From contig JADLFM010000205.1 of the NCBI GenBank assembly GCA_020845495.1, positions 1-64,000 of the forward strand: DNA of 64,000 nt, read 5' to 3'. Within the stretch, counting starts at the first letter, position 1, and each line of letters starts with the position of its first letter. Below the pieces are notes generated by a model, which was not told the origin of the DNA, did not search any database, and was given only the letters and a program-made list of their open reading frames with translations. Of this stretch, positions 1-7,367 are shown piece by piece. The stretch is from Chloroflexota bacterium (GTDB lineage Bacteria; Chloroflexota; UBA6077; JACCZL01). Both the position numbers and the translations under genes were made by a program.

Positions 1-2
1 AG

Positions 3-314
3 CAGATGGCGGCGCAGGCCGGGCAGGTGACGACCTCGATCGAGTCGATTGCGGCGGTCTCCGAGCAGAATAGCGCGGCGACCGAGGAGGTGTCGGCCTC
101 GGCCGAGCAGATGGCTGCCCAGGTAGAAGAGGTCAGCGCGCAGGCCGAAGAACTGGCTGCGGCGGCCGAGCAGCTCAAGGCGCAGGTCGCCCGCTTCAGG
201 TTGGAGGGGGCCAACAGCACGGAGCAAGGGCCGGCAGTGCTGCGTCGACGGGCGAGTGATTGGGCCGCCGACGAGGCCGCTCCAACAGGCCGGTCCATGC
301 GGCGGGCGAGCTAG
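3..314 (+). CDS. Methyl-accepting chemotaxis protein, C-terminal fragment (5' truncated by window edge)
   Basis: The reading frame is open from the first bases of the window to a TAG at 312-314, so only about the last 100 residues are present. They form the alanine/glutamate-rich antiparallel coiled coil of a chemoreceptor signalling domain: an SIAAVSEQNSAATEEVSASAE-like helix followed by EQMAAQVEEVSAQAEELAAAAEQL heptads. The EQNSAATEEVSASAEQM pattern is typical of methylation helices and of the terminal part of MCP signalling domains. The sensor, HAMP and kinase-contact hairpin lie upstream of the window. The tail after about residue 70 is arginine-rich and non-conserved. Chemoreceptors pass ligand signals to CheA/CheW; no che gene is visible here. 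Confidence 0.85.
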   Translation, partial: QMAAQAGQVTTSIESIAAVSEQNSAATEEVSASAEQMAAQVEEVSAQAEELAAAAEQLKAQVARFRLEGANSTEQGPAVLRRRASDWAADEAAPTGRSMRRAS

Positions 315-344
315 CGCCCGGCGACGGGACGCGGAGTGGAGCGA

Positions 345-376
345 CTTCCGGGGAGACCGCGCGGTCTCCCCGGAAG
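345..376. terminator. 32-bp perfect palindrome after the chemoreceptor gene
   Basis: Bases 345-360 are the exact reverse complement of 361-376 (16-bp arms, no loop base; arm begins CTTCCGGGGAGACC). It starts 31 bases after the chemoreceptor stop codon, where a factor-independent terminator would be expected, but there is no T-run after it. A protein-binding palindrome is the alternative. Confidence 0.5.
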
Positions 377-400
377 GATGCTCCGGAGCCCCAGAGGACG

Positions 401-595
401 ATGGTGATGGATGAGTCGCCCACCCTGGACGAGGCGTCTGCCCTACTCGAAGAGCAGATCCGGAAGCTACGGCTTGGGCACGTTCGCCTGCTCCGGCTGA
501 CACATCTGATCGAACAGTTAGACGCCTGCATCGATGACCTGGGTCAGTCCACCATCACGCGTCAGCACGAGAGCGAGCGTCGCCAGCCCTCCTGA
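401..595 (+). CDS. Small hypothetical protein, 64 aa
   Basis: A short reading frame with an AGAGGA ribosome-binding site five bases before ATG 401 (a second ATG lies at 407). The product is helical and charged: an acidic start (DESPTLDEASALLEEQIRKL) is followed by a leucine-rich segment with the look of a coiled coil (LRLGHVRLLRLTHLIEQLD) and a polar C-terminus. I recognise no family. It follows the chemoreceptor fragment and a 32-bp palindrome. The good ribosome-binding site and leucine periodicity support it, but its length makes a chance frame possible in GC-rich DNA. Confidence 0.4.
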   Translation: MVMDESPTLDEASALLEEQIRKLRLGHVRLLRLTHLIEQLDACIDDLGQSTITRQHESERRQPS

Positions 596-668
596 CTGTA
601 TCTGGCTACCAGTCCACGCTCGGCAAACCGGCCCTCGCCGCTCGTCGACATACGGTACCCTTCCCGGC

Positions 669-688
669 GTCCTCAGGCTGGTGAGGAC
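669..688. other. Hairpin upstream of the PTPS-like gene
   Basis: GTCCTCA (669-675) and TGAGGAC (682-688) are perfect 7-bp arms around a 6-base loop, 59 bases before the start codon at 747. No T-run follows. It could terminate the small upstream gene or act in the leader. Confidence 0.3.
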
Positions 689-746
689 GGTGACGGCCGT
701 CGCCGACGACCGGCGGGGCCGCAACGACACGGGCGGAGCGTGCAGC

Positions 747-1127
747 ATGTTCAGCGTCGGCGTCTCGGATCACATCATGGTCGCTCACAGTCTCCGCGGT
801 GAGACGTTCGGGTCAGCCCAGCGCTTACACGGCGCGACCTACGAGGTCCGGGTCGAAGTGTTGGCGCCCGACCTCGACGCCGATGGGATCGTCGTCGACA
901 TCGGCGCCCTGACGACGGCGCTTCGCGAGACCCTCGCCCCGCTCGACTATCAGAACCTGGACGACCTCCCGGCGTTTGACGGGCAGAATACGACGACCGA
1001 GTTCCTCTGCCGATGGCTCCACGCGGCGCTTGCCGGCCGACTCGGAGCGCTCCCCGATGCGCGGCTGCGGGTGACGCTCGTCGAGACGCCGCGCGCCTGG
1101 GCCGCCTACGAAGGGCCGCTCGGCTGA
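747..1127 (+). CDS. 6-pyruvoyltetrahydropterin synthase / QueD-like protein with altered active site
   Basis: The 126-aa product has the T-fold layout of the PTPS/QueD family: an N-terminal strand with the first zinc-ligand histidine (MVAHSL, H14), an LHG motif with the second (H28), a VVDIGAL segment matching the IIDFAEL of QueD, an LDYQNLDDLPAF segment matching LDHHYLNDIP, an NTTTEFLCRW helix, and a late glutamate (VETP) that anchors the pterin. However, three residues central to the chemistry differ: the cysteine before the HGH motif is Ala24, the third zinc ligand is Ala30 (HGA rather than HGH), and the catalytic Asp-His has become Asp-Tyr. It probably does not perform standard carboxy-tetrahydropterin synthesis. 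No queC, queE or folE is near. ATG 747 was chosen because the family fold begins there; longer upstream sequence is not family-like. Confidence 0.7.
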   Translation: MFSVGVSDHIMVAHSLRGETFGSAQRLHGATYEVRVEVLAPDLDADGIVVDIGALTTALRETLAPLDYQNLDDLPAFDGQNTTTEFLCRWLHAALAGRLGALPDARLRVTLVETPRAWAAYEGPLG

Positions 1128-1220
1128 CCTGGGATTGGGCACACCGTCGCGGGGCGCTACCGTGCAGACCGTCGATCGATACGGCGCGGTGCTGAGACAT
1201 GCCCGCACAGAAGAGGAGCG

Positions 1221-1631
1221 ATGATGCCGGCCTGGCTGGTCAAGACAGAGCCGCACGGGTATAGCTACGCCGACCTGGAAGCGGACGGAACGGCCGAATG
1301 GGACGAGGTGACGAACGCGCTGGCACAGCGGCACCTGCGCGAGATGGCTGTGGACGACGTCTGCGTGGTCTACCACTCCGGCGGCGAGCGAGCGGCCGTC
1401 GGGCTGGCACGGGTCGTCCGCGCTGGCTACCCGGACCCCACCGATCCGGCGGGCAAGCGGGTCTGGGTGGATCTGCGCGCCGAGCATCGCCTTGGGCAGC
1501 CGGTCCCGCTCGCGGCGCTGAAGGCTGAGCCGAGCTTCGCCGAGAGCCCGCTCGTGCGGATGGCGCGGCTCTCGGTGGTGCCGCTGACGGACGAGCAACT
1601 CGCGACAATCGAGCGGCTGGGGCAAGCGTAG
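1221..1631 (+). CDS. EVE domain-containing protein
   Basis: 136 aa, nearly the full length of a stand-alone EVE domain (PUA/YTH-related fold). It begins with the characteristic WLVKTEPxxYSYxDLE segment, then TAEWDEVTNALAQRHLREM and DVCVVYHSG, followed by VGLARVV and a VDLRAEHRLGQPVPLAALKAEP stretch. EVE proteins are thought to recognise modified bases in DNA or RNA and often accompany restriction or conflict systems, but here the neighbours are housekeeping genes. A GAGGAG ribosome-binding site precedes ATG 1221; a second ATG follows immediately at 1224. Family assignment is firm, the ligand is unknown. Confidence 0.9.
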   Translation: MMPAWLVKTEPHGYSYADLEADGTAEWDEVTNALAQRHLREMAVDDVCVVYHSGGERAAVGLARVVRAGYPDPTDPAGKRVWVDLRAEHRLGQPVPLAALKAEPSFAESPLVRMARLSVVPLTDEQLATIERLGQA

Positions 1632-1701
1632 TCGAGCCGATGGGCGCATGCGGCATATCCAGGTAGCGAGCGCGCGATACCGGTGGGTACAACATCTCGT
1701 G

Positions 1702-2802
1702 ATGGATGCTCGCCCAACGCCTGACGCCGACACACTGCGCGCCTACGGCTGGGATGCCTTGCTTGCCGAGCGGTTCGCACCGTTCGCCGAACAGGGCTAC
1801 CTGCCGGGCCGGGTCGTGGTCGAATACCAGCACATCTACCGTATCGTATTGGCGGATGGCGAGATGCTGGCGACCGTCGCCGGCCGGCTGCGTCACCGCG
1901 CTGAGGGACGGCGGGACTACCCGGCCGTGGGCGACTGGATCGCGGCGCGGCTCACTCCTGACGGCGAGCGGGCCACCCTGCACGGCGTCGTTCCCAGGAA
2001 GAGCCAGTTCGTTCGGAAGGTCGCTGGGAGCGTCGTTGCCGAGCAGGTCGTGGCAGCCAACGTCGACGTGGTGCTGCTGGTGATGGCGCTGGACGCCGAC
2101 TTCAATCCGCGCCGGCTCGAACGATACCTGATCCTGGCACGCGAGAGCGGCGCCCGGCCGGTCATCGTGCTGAGCAAGGCCGACCTGTGCGGCGCGGATA
2201 CCCTGGCCGAGAAGATCGAGATCGCGCGCTCTGCCGCTGGCGAGGACGTACCGATCCACGCCGTGAGCGCTCCCCGTGACGAGGGGTACGACGCCCTCGC
2301 CGCGTACCTCCAGGCGGGGAAGACCGTCACGCTGCTCGGCTCGTCCGGCGTCGGCAAGTCAACCATCGTCAATCGGCTGGCTGGCGAGGACGTCCAGCAC
2401 ACCCAGGAGGTCCGGGTGAGTGACGGCCGGGGCCGCCACACCACGACCCACCGTCAGGTGATCCTGCTGCCTGACGGCGGCCTGCTGATGGACACGCCCG
2501 GCATGCGTGAGCTCCAACTGTGGGACGTGGACGAAGGCGTCGAGGCGACATTCGCGGACGTCGAGGCGCTCGGGGCCGAGTGCCGCTTCCCGGATTGTCA
2601 GCACGCTCGCGAGCCGGATTGCGCCGTGCAGGACGCCATCCAGCAGGGACGCCTGCCGGCTGGTCGCCTGGAGAGCTTCCACAAGCTCCGGCGCGAGCTA
2701 CGGGCGCTGACGGCGCGGCAAGACCACCTCAACCGTCAATTCGAGAGGCGGCGGGTACGGGCCGTCACGAAGGCATTCAACCGCCACAACCCACGCGGCT
2801 AA
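1702..2802 (+). CDS. rsgA: Ribosome small-subunit-dependent GTPase RsgA
   Basis: 366 aa. An N-terminal OB-like region (about 35-115) precedes a circularly permuted GTPase domain: the G4 motif SKAD (158-161) comes before the P-loop GSSGVGKST (213-221) and the G3 motif DTPG (about 264-267), the order that defines RsgA/YjeQ. The C-terminal zinc domain shows C-x-FPDC-x-H-x5-C. RsgA helps mature the 30S subunit and releases on GTP hydrolysis. An ATG 18 codons further upstream exists, but those residues do not resemble the family, so 1702 is preferred. It follows the EVE gene by 70 bp on the same strand and may share its transcript. Confidence 0.95.
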   Translation: MDARPTPDADTLRAYGWDALLAERFAPFAEQGYLPGRVVVEYQHIYRIVLADGEMLATVAGRLRHRAEGRRDYPAVGDWIAARLTPDGERATLHGVVPRKSQFVRKVAGSVVAEQVVAANVDVVLLVMALDADFNPRRLERYLILARESGARPVIVLSKADLCGADTLAEKIEIARSAAGEDVPIHAVSAPRDEGYDALAAYLQAGKTVTLLGSSGVGKSTIVNRLAGEDVQHTQEVRVSDGRGRHTTTHRQVILLPDGGLLMDTPGMRELQLWDVDEGVEATFADVEALGAECRFPDCQHAREPDCAVQDAIQQGRLPAGRLESFHKLRRELRALTARQDHLNRQFERRRVRAVTKAFNRHNPRG

Positions 2803-3242
2803 TCTGCCCAGCCCCATGATCCGCCCGGACCAGGGGCCCAGGCACACAACCGACCTACCCGTACCGCCGATCGGCTCGTATCGCCAACGGCCCACGCCGG
2901 ACGTCCGCTCGTGCCTCCAGTGCGCGGAGCCGGGGATTGGTCGGTACGCCGGCCACCAGCAGCCCGAACGTCCGATAGCTCGGCGCTGTGAAGCACGGCT
3001 CGAAGGCGACGAGCAGCCCCGCCATCGTGCTCGGTAAGATGCTCTCGAACATGGCTCCCTCGCTTCTGGAGACTCGACATCCCCAGAGTCCACGCGGGAG
3101 CCATGTTCCGTCAACTCACCCCTGCTTCGCTGCTACACCTCGAAAATGGCGGAAGTCGAGACTAGAATGGGAGCCATCGGCGGCGGCCGTGATTGGGGGC
3201 GGGGGCCAGAGGGGTGGGGGCCAGAGGGGCGGGGGAAAGGCG
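2803..3242. other. Intergenic region with a long inverted repeat
   Basis: 440 bases between rsgA and the kinase gene without a convincing gene. It contains a 13-bp perfect inverted repeat (3047-3059 / 3096-3108) described separately, and a 15-bp tandem duplication (3201-3215 and 3216-3230, differing in the last base) just before the kinase ribosome-binding site. Confidence 0.6.
3047..3108. repeat. 13-bp perfect inverted repeat with 36-bp spacer
   Basis: GAACATGGCTCCC at 3047-3059 is the exact reverse complement of 3096-3108. The spacer holds a smaller stem, GACTC (3071-3075) with GAGTC (3086-3090). The element lies 135 bp upstream of the kinase start. It may be a terminator for rsgA, a regulatory stem in the kinase leader, or a remnant of a small inverted-repeat element. 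Confidence 0.55.
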
Positions 3243-4895
3243 ATGGACCTGCTTATCGGGCGCATGCTGGGGCCGTACCAGCTACAGGCGCGGCTCGGTG
3301 CGGGGGGCATGGGGCTGGTCTACCGCGCCGTCCATCGGCGCCTTGGGCAGCCGCGCGCCGTCAAGGTGCTCCCCGAGAACCTGGCAAGTGATCCGGCGTT
3401 CGTCGAGCGCTTCGAGCGCGAAGCCCGCCTGGCGGCAGAACTACGGCACCCGCACATTGTCCCGATCTATGACGTGGGCGAGCAAGACGGCATCCACTAT
3501 CTCGTCATGGAGCTACTGGAGGGCCGCTCGCTCTACGATGTCGTGAGCGAGGATCGGCCGATCTCGTTCCCGCGTAGCCTCTACCTGCTTCGTCAGCTTG
3601 GCGAGGCGCTCGACTACGCGCACGCGCACAGCGTCGTTCACCGCGACGTCAAGCCCGCAAATGTGTTCGTCAGCCCCGACGACGTCCTGACGTTGGTCGA
3701 CTTCGGTATCGCACTGGCCGCCCAAGAATCGCGCCTGACCGGCTATGGCCAGATCGTGGGGACGGCCGAATATATGGCGCCGGAGGTGGCGGCCGGCGGG
3801 AGTAGCACCGCCGGCGCCGATCTGTACGCCCTGGGCATCGTGGCGTATGAACTGCTGGCGGGCCGAGTGCCGTTCACAGGAACGAATACCCACGCGATCA
3901 TGATCGCGCAGGTGCAGGAGCCGCCGCCGTCCCCGCGCACCTTCCGCCCAGACCTGCCCCCGACAGCCGAGGCTGCGCTGCTCCATCAGTTACGGAAGCA
4001 GCCAGGCGAGCGGTTTGCCTCGGCACGGGCGTTCATGAACGCCCTCAGTACCGGGCTGGGCGCGGCAGCCGGAGGCCAGCCCGGCCCCAGGACCGGGCCG
4101 GAGGCGACCCGGGTGATGCCGCCTGCCCCCGAGCAGCCGCCGGCCGACGTGCGAACGCCGAGCGACGTGCACGCGCCCACCCCGCGAGGCACACCGGCGC
4201 CGCCCCTGCTCGGTCGTGAACGATCCAGCAGCACCCACGATCGCAACCGGGGTACGCCGCGCAGTGCTGGGTGGGAGCGGGGCGACAGTGTGGAGCCGGG
4301 CAGGCGCCCCGTCGACCGCCGGCCAACGCCGGTCTACCTGGCGGCCGCGGCTGGGATCCTGCTCGGTCTGGGCATCCTGAGTGGCGGGGCGTCGCTCGCG
4401 ATGAGCGGGCGACACTCAATGGTGGCGCGGCTGGTGCTCGGACCGCCGGCCACGGCAACGCCGCTGCCAACGGCGACACCCCTACCCACCGTGACACCGG
4501 CCCCGACCACCACGTCCACCCCGCCGCCAACCGCGACCCCCAACCCTGCGCTGTCGCTCGATGCCCTGACCGGTGCCTGGACACTCACGCAGACGCTTCA
4601 GAATGGCAAGCCGCTGGAGAGTCAGGGCAGCGTCGGGCAGAAGATCACCGCGATGAAGGGCGGGGATCGGGCGCTCGTGTTCACCACGGGCCGCGCCGGC
4701 GACGTGCCCATTCGCTTTGACCTCGAACGAACGGAGGGGCGTAAGCTGGTCGGAACAGCCGCATCCGACTCCAAGCGTTACCCGGCGACGCTCGATCTGA
4801 GTGCGGACCGCCGCGAATTGACCCTGACCATCCATATGACCGCCACCCGGGGAACGCCGACGTCCGACTGGGCGCTGGTCTTCCGGCGCCCCTAG
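3243..4895 (+). CDS. Membrane-anchored Hanks-type Ser/Thr protein kinase
   Basis: 550 aa. The kinase domain (about 10-270) has every key residue: glycine loop LGAGGMG (18-24), AVK lysine K41, helix-C glutamate E60, catalytic HRDVKPAN (D135), DFG (153-155) and APE (179-181), so it should be active. A proline-rich juxtamembrane linker (275-360) leads to one transmembrane helix (about 364-387), a Pro/Thr-rich extracytoplasmic stalk with repeated TATPLPT-like units (about 400-430), and a globular C-terminal domain of about 110 residues that I do not recognise and that may be the sensor. There are no PASTA repeats. ATG 3243 follows a GGGGGAAAGG ribosome-binding site and begins directly at the family N-terminus; the frame stays open upstream but is low-complexity. 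Confidence 0.93.
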   Translation: MDLLIGRMLGPYQLQARLGAGGMGLVYRAVHRRLGQPRAVKVLPENLASDPAFVERFEREARLAAELRHPHIVPIYDVGEQDGIHYLVMELLEGRSLYDVVSEDRPISFPRSLYLLRQLGEALDYAHAHSVVHRDVKPANVFVSPDDVLTLVDFGIALAAQESRLTGYGQIVGTAEYMAPEVAAGGSSTAGADLYALGIVAYELLAGRVPFTGTNTHAIMIAQVQEPPPSPRTFRPDLPPTAEAALLHQLRKQPGERFASARAFMNALSTGLGAAAGGQPGPRTGPEATRVMPPAPEQPPADVRTPSDVHAPTPRGTPAPPLLGRERSSSTHDRNRGTPRSAGWERGDSVEPGRRPVDRRPTPVYLAAAAGILLGLGILSGGASLAMSGRHSMVARLVLGPPATATPLPTATPLPTVTPAPTTTSTPPPTATPNPALSLDALTGAWTLTQTLQNGKPLESQGSVGQKITAMKGGDRALVFTTGRAGDVPIRFDLERTEGRKLVGTAASDSKRYPATLDLSADRRELTLTIHMTATRGTPTSDWALVFRRP

Positions 4896-4917
4896 CGACG
4901 TCAATTCAACGCGTCGT

Positions 4918-4969
4918 GGCTACCAGCCCCGGCTACCAGCCCCGGCTACCAGCCCCGGCTACCAGTCCT
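4918..4969. repeat. 13-bp tandem repeat (3 perfect + 1 imperfect) over the plsC stop codon
   Basis: GGCTACCAGCCCC is repeated exactly at 4918-4930, 4931-4943 and 4944-4956, with a degraded fourth copy at 4957-4969. The stop codon of the acyltransferase on the minus strand (CTA, 4959-4961) lies in the fourth copy, so the array begins in the coding end and extends into the convergent spacer with the kinase gene. Confidence 0.9.
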
Positions 4970-5666
4970 CTGGCAGCGGGGTCGCCAGGGCGCGCCGCCG
5001 ATCCGGTGACCCTTCGGGCAGCAATGCAATGAGCGTGTCGCGGATGATGTGTCGGGCCTGCTTGACACCCTCATCGCGCGGCAACGACCTCAGGTGGCTC
5101 AGGTCGAACTGCGGGCCGACCATCACCCGCACCTTGCCCGGCCTGGGGAAGATCGCGCCCGGCGGCAGCAGATCGTAGGTGCCCACCGCCGCGACCGGTA
5201 CGAGCGGAATGCCGGACGAGGACGCCTGGATAGCAAGGCGCGCCAGCACCGGGTTCGTCGCGCCGAGGCCGCCCTGACGATTGCGGGTGCCCTCAGCAGC
5301 GATCGCGACGAGCCGCCCTTCCTTGAGGCTGCGTAAGACCTCGCGGATCGCGCCGGTGTCCTGGCCGTCCCGCGAGACCGGCACCGCGCCCCAGGCGTGG
5401 AGAATCTGCTTGACGCCCGGTGTCTTGAGCAGCGATTCCTTGGCGACCAGCACGGAGCCGGGAAACGGATCGGCCAGCGCGAAGGCCGGCACGTCCAGCA
5501 GGCTGGTATGGCTGGTCAGGGCCAGGACCGGCGGGCGCGGCGGCAAATTCTCGGTGCCGATGGCCTCGTAGCGATGGAAGAGCCTGAAGTAGCCACGGAC
5601 GACCGCCATGCTGATCCGCTTCAGGCGGGGCGACCGTTCGCGCGGTAGCGGCGTCCCCTCGGTCAT
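4959..5666 (-). CDS. 1-acyl-sn-glycerol-3-phosphate acyltransferase family protein (PlsC-like)
   Basis: 235 aa. The acyltransferase signature blocks are present: the HTSLLD motif (H-x4-D, residues about 53-58) for catalysis, a VSRDGQD segment corresponding to block II, EGTRNRQG as block III for binding the glycerol phosphate, and VPVAAVGTYDLLPPG as block IV. It would acylate lysophosphatidic acid to phosphatidic acid at the membrane, though substrate choice in this family varies. The gene converges on the kinase gene and its last codons are embedded in a 13-bp tandem array. Confidence 0.88.
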   Translation of the reverse strand: MTEGTPLPRERSPRLKRISMAVVRGYFRLFHRYEAIGTENLPPRPPVLALTSHTSLLDVPAFALADPFPGSVLVAKESLLKTPGVKQILHAWGAVPVSRDGQDTGAIREVLRSLKEGRLVAIAAEGTRNRQGGLGATNPVLARLAIQASSSGIPLVPVAAVGTYDLLPPGAIFPRPGKVRVMVGPQFDLSHLRSLPRDEGVKQARHIIRDTLIALLPEGSPDRRRALATPLPEDW

Positions 5667-5755
5667 ACGCCTCCCCTGGTCATACGCCTCTCTTGGCCAT
5701 GCGTCCCCCTTGGCCAGCGCGGGTATCCACAGGTGCTCGGTTCACCGGCCCGAGA

Positions 5756-5888
5756 CACGCGGCCGGCGCTTCACGCGGCCGGCGCTTCACGCGGCCAGTG
5801 CTTCACGCGGCCAGTGCTTCACGCGGCCGGCGCTTCACGCGGCCGGCGCTTCACGCGGCCGGCGCTTCACGCGGCCGGCGCTTCACGC
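5756..5888. repeat. 16-bp tandem repeat array, 8 units
   Basis: Eight head-to-tail units of CACGCGGCCGGCGCTT fill 5756-5883 with a partial ninth to 5888. Units 3 and 4 (5788-5819) share the variant GGCCAGTGC, which points to duplication of units as blocks. The period is not a multiple of three and there are no spacers, so this is neither coding repeat nor CRISPR. It lies between the divergent acyltransferase and PLP-enzyme genes and takes up about a third of the 337-base intergenic region; I see nothing else definite there. Confidence 0.95.
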
Positions 5889-6003
5889 AGGGTATCCGCG
5901 AGGTAAGGATACCGCACGCCCAGACGCGAGCCGGCCATGGTTCGCGTCACCACGTCGGTGCGCGGCTACAATCGGTCACGTGGCAAGTCTCCGGAGGTGT
6001 GGC

Positions 6004-7125
6004 ATGGGAGTGTACGAGCGCCTGGGCGTCCGACCGATCATCAACGCACGCGGCATGAACACGATGGCCAGCGGCTCGCTGATGGCCCGGCCGGTCCTCG
6101 AGGCGATGGCCGAGGCGGCAACCGCCTTCGTGGACATGACCGAGTTGAACCGCAAGGCCGGCCAGCACATCGCGTCACTGGTCGGCGTCGAGGCAGCCCA
6201 TGTCACCTCCGGCTCGGCCGGCGGCCTGCTCTTGTCGGCGGCCGCCTGCCTCGCCGGCGACGACCCAGCAGCCATCGTGCAGTTGCCGGACACGACCGGA
6301 CTCCGCAACGAGATCGTTATCATGGCCTGTCAGCGCATCCGCTACGATCAGGCACTTCGGACGGCCGGCGCGCGGCTGGTCGAGGCGGGGGATACCGAAC
6401 GCTGCACCTCCGCGCAGCTCGAGGCGGCGATCGGCAACCGCACGGCGGCGTTGATCTTCATCGTCTCGCCGCGCCTGGGTGAGGAGGGGGTCTCGGTCGA
6501 CGAGATGATCCGGATCGGGCATGCCCATGGGCTACCGGTCATCGTCGACGCCGCTTCGACGCTCCCGCCGACCGGCCACCTGACTCGCTGGACGAGCCGT
6601 GGCGCGGATCTGGTGATCTATAGCGGCGGCAAGGGCATTCGCGGTCCGCAAGGGAGCGGGCTGGTGGTCGGACGAGCCGACTTGATTCGAGCAGTCGCGG
6701 CGAATGGCGCTCCGAATGGGGCGATCGGCCGGCCCTGCAAGGTGAGCAAGGAAGACATCATCGGGCTGGTGGCAGCGTTGGAGCTGTTCCTCCAAGATGA
6801 TCACACGGGCGAGTGGGACCGACATCTGGCGGAGGCGCGCGAGATCGTCGACGCACTCGAAGGGATGCCGGGTGTTGAGGCGACGATCGAGGACGACCGT
6901 GAGATCTGGACCGCGCCCACCATCCTGATCGCGCTGGACGAGGCGCGGACCGGGCTGACGCCGGAAGGGGTCGTGGACGCGCTCCACGACGGCGACCCGC
7001 CGATCATGACGCGAGTCTTCCGCGATCGGCTGCTGGTGGACCCCCACTGCCTGTTGCCGGGCGAGGCGGCAATCGTGACCCGACGGCTCCGCGAGGAACT
7101 GGCGCCGGTCGCGGTGGGCGCGTAG
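6004..7125 (+). CDS. PLP-dependent SelA/DgaE-like enzyme (fold type I)
   Basis: 373 aa. It has the start YERLGVRPIINARGMNT typical of SelA-related and D-glucosaminate-6-phosphate ammonia-lyase-type enzymes, the cofactor-binding VTSGSAGGLLL segment (68-77), an aspartate for the pyridine nitrogen (VDAAS, D182) and the Schiff-base lysine in SGGKGIRGPQG (K210). Members act as ammonia-lyases, aldolases or selenium transferases. A selenocysteine role is unlikely because no selB or tRNA-Sec is seen, and the protein is shorter than SelA. Start 6004 follows CCGGAGG at good spacing. The frame remains open for 130 codons upstream only because it runs through the 16-bp repeat array. Confidence 0.85.
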   Translation: MGVYERLGVRPIINARGMNTMASGSLMARPVLEAMAEAATAFVDMTELNRKAGQHIASLVGVEAAHVTSGSAGGLLLSAAACLAGDDPAAIVQLPDTTGLRNEIVIMACQRIRYDQALRTAGARLVEAGDTERCTSAQLEAAIGNRTAALIFIVSPRLGEEGVSVDEMIRIGHAHGLPVIVDAASTLPPTGHLTRWTSRGADLVIYSGGKGIRGPQGSGLVVGRADLIRAVAANGAPNGAIGRPCKVSKEDIIGLVAALELFLQDDHTGEWDRHLAEAREIVDALEGMPGVEATIEDDREIWTAPTILIALDEARTGLTPEGVVDALHDGDPPIMTRVFRDRLLVDPHCLLPGEAAIVTRRLREELAPVAVGA

Positions 7126-7192
7126 CGGCGCGGCGTTCCCTCGCCACACGGCTCGAAAGGCCCCTCACGCACCACCCAGAGATTCGACCCTG

Positions 7193-7243
7193 CCTCGGCT
7201 TCCTCGCCCGCGTGCGAAACGTGTACGGGCCAGGAAGCCGAGG
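7193..7243. terminator. Long hairpin between convergent genes
   Basis: CCTCGGCTTCCT (7193-7204) pairs exactly with 7232-7243, and inside it GCCCG (7206-7210) pairs with CGGGC (7226-7230), giving a 12 + 5 bp stem with one C/C mismatch and a 15-base loop. It sits between the convergent PLP-enzyme and CoA-transferase genes, where a bidirectional terminator would serve both. There is no T-run. Confidence 0.65.
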
Positions 7244-7367
7244 TCGGGCTTGCGCGGTGCTTCATGGCGCTGTCGTCGATTCGGCGCCGGCCGAGCCCGC
7301 GTTCGGCCGGCGTAACAGGGATATCGGGACGCGTCAAACCGATGACGCCGGTACCAGCGCCAGCGCG

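Noticed and set aside
5756..5888. Possible CRISPR array
   Set aside because: Units are contiguous with no unique spacers, and no cas gene is present.
5608..6003. In-frame N-terminal extension of the PLP enzyme with 16-residue periodicity
   Set aside because: The periodicity comes from three passes of a non-coding 16-bp tandem array; the enzyme family begins at 6004 after CCGGAGG.
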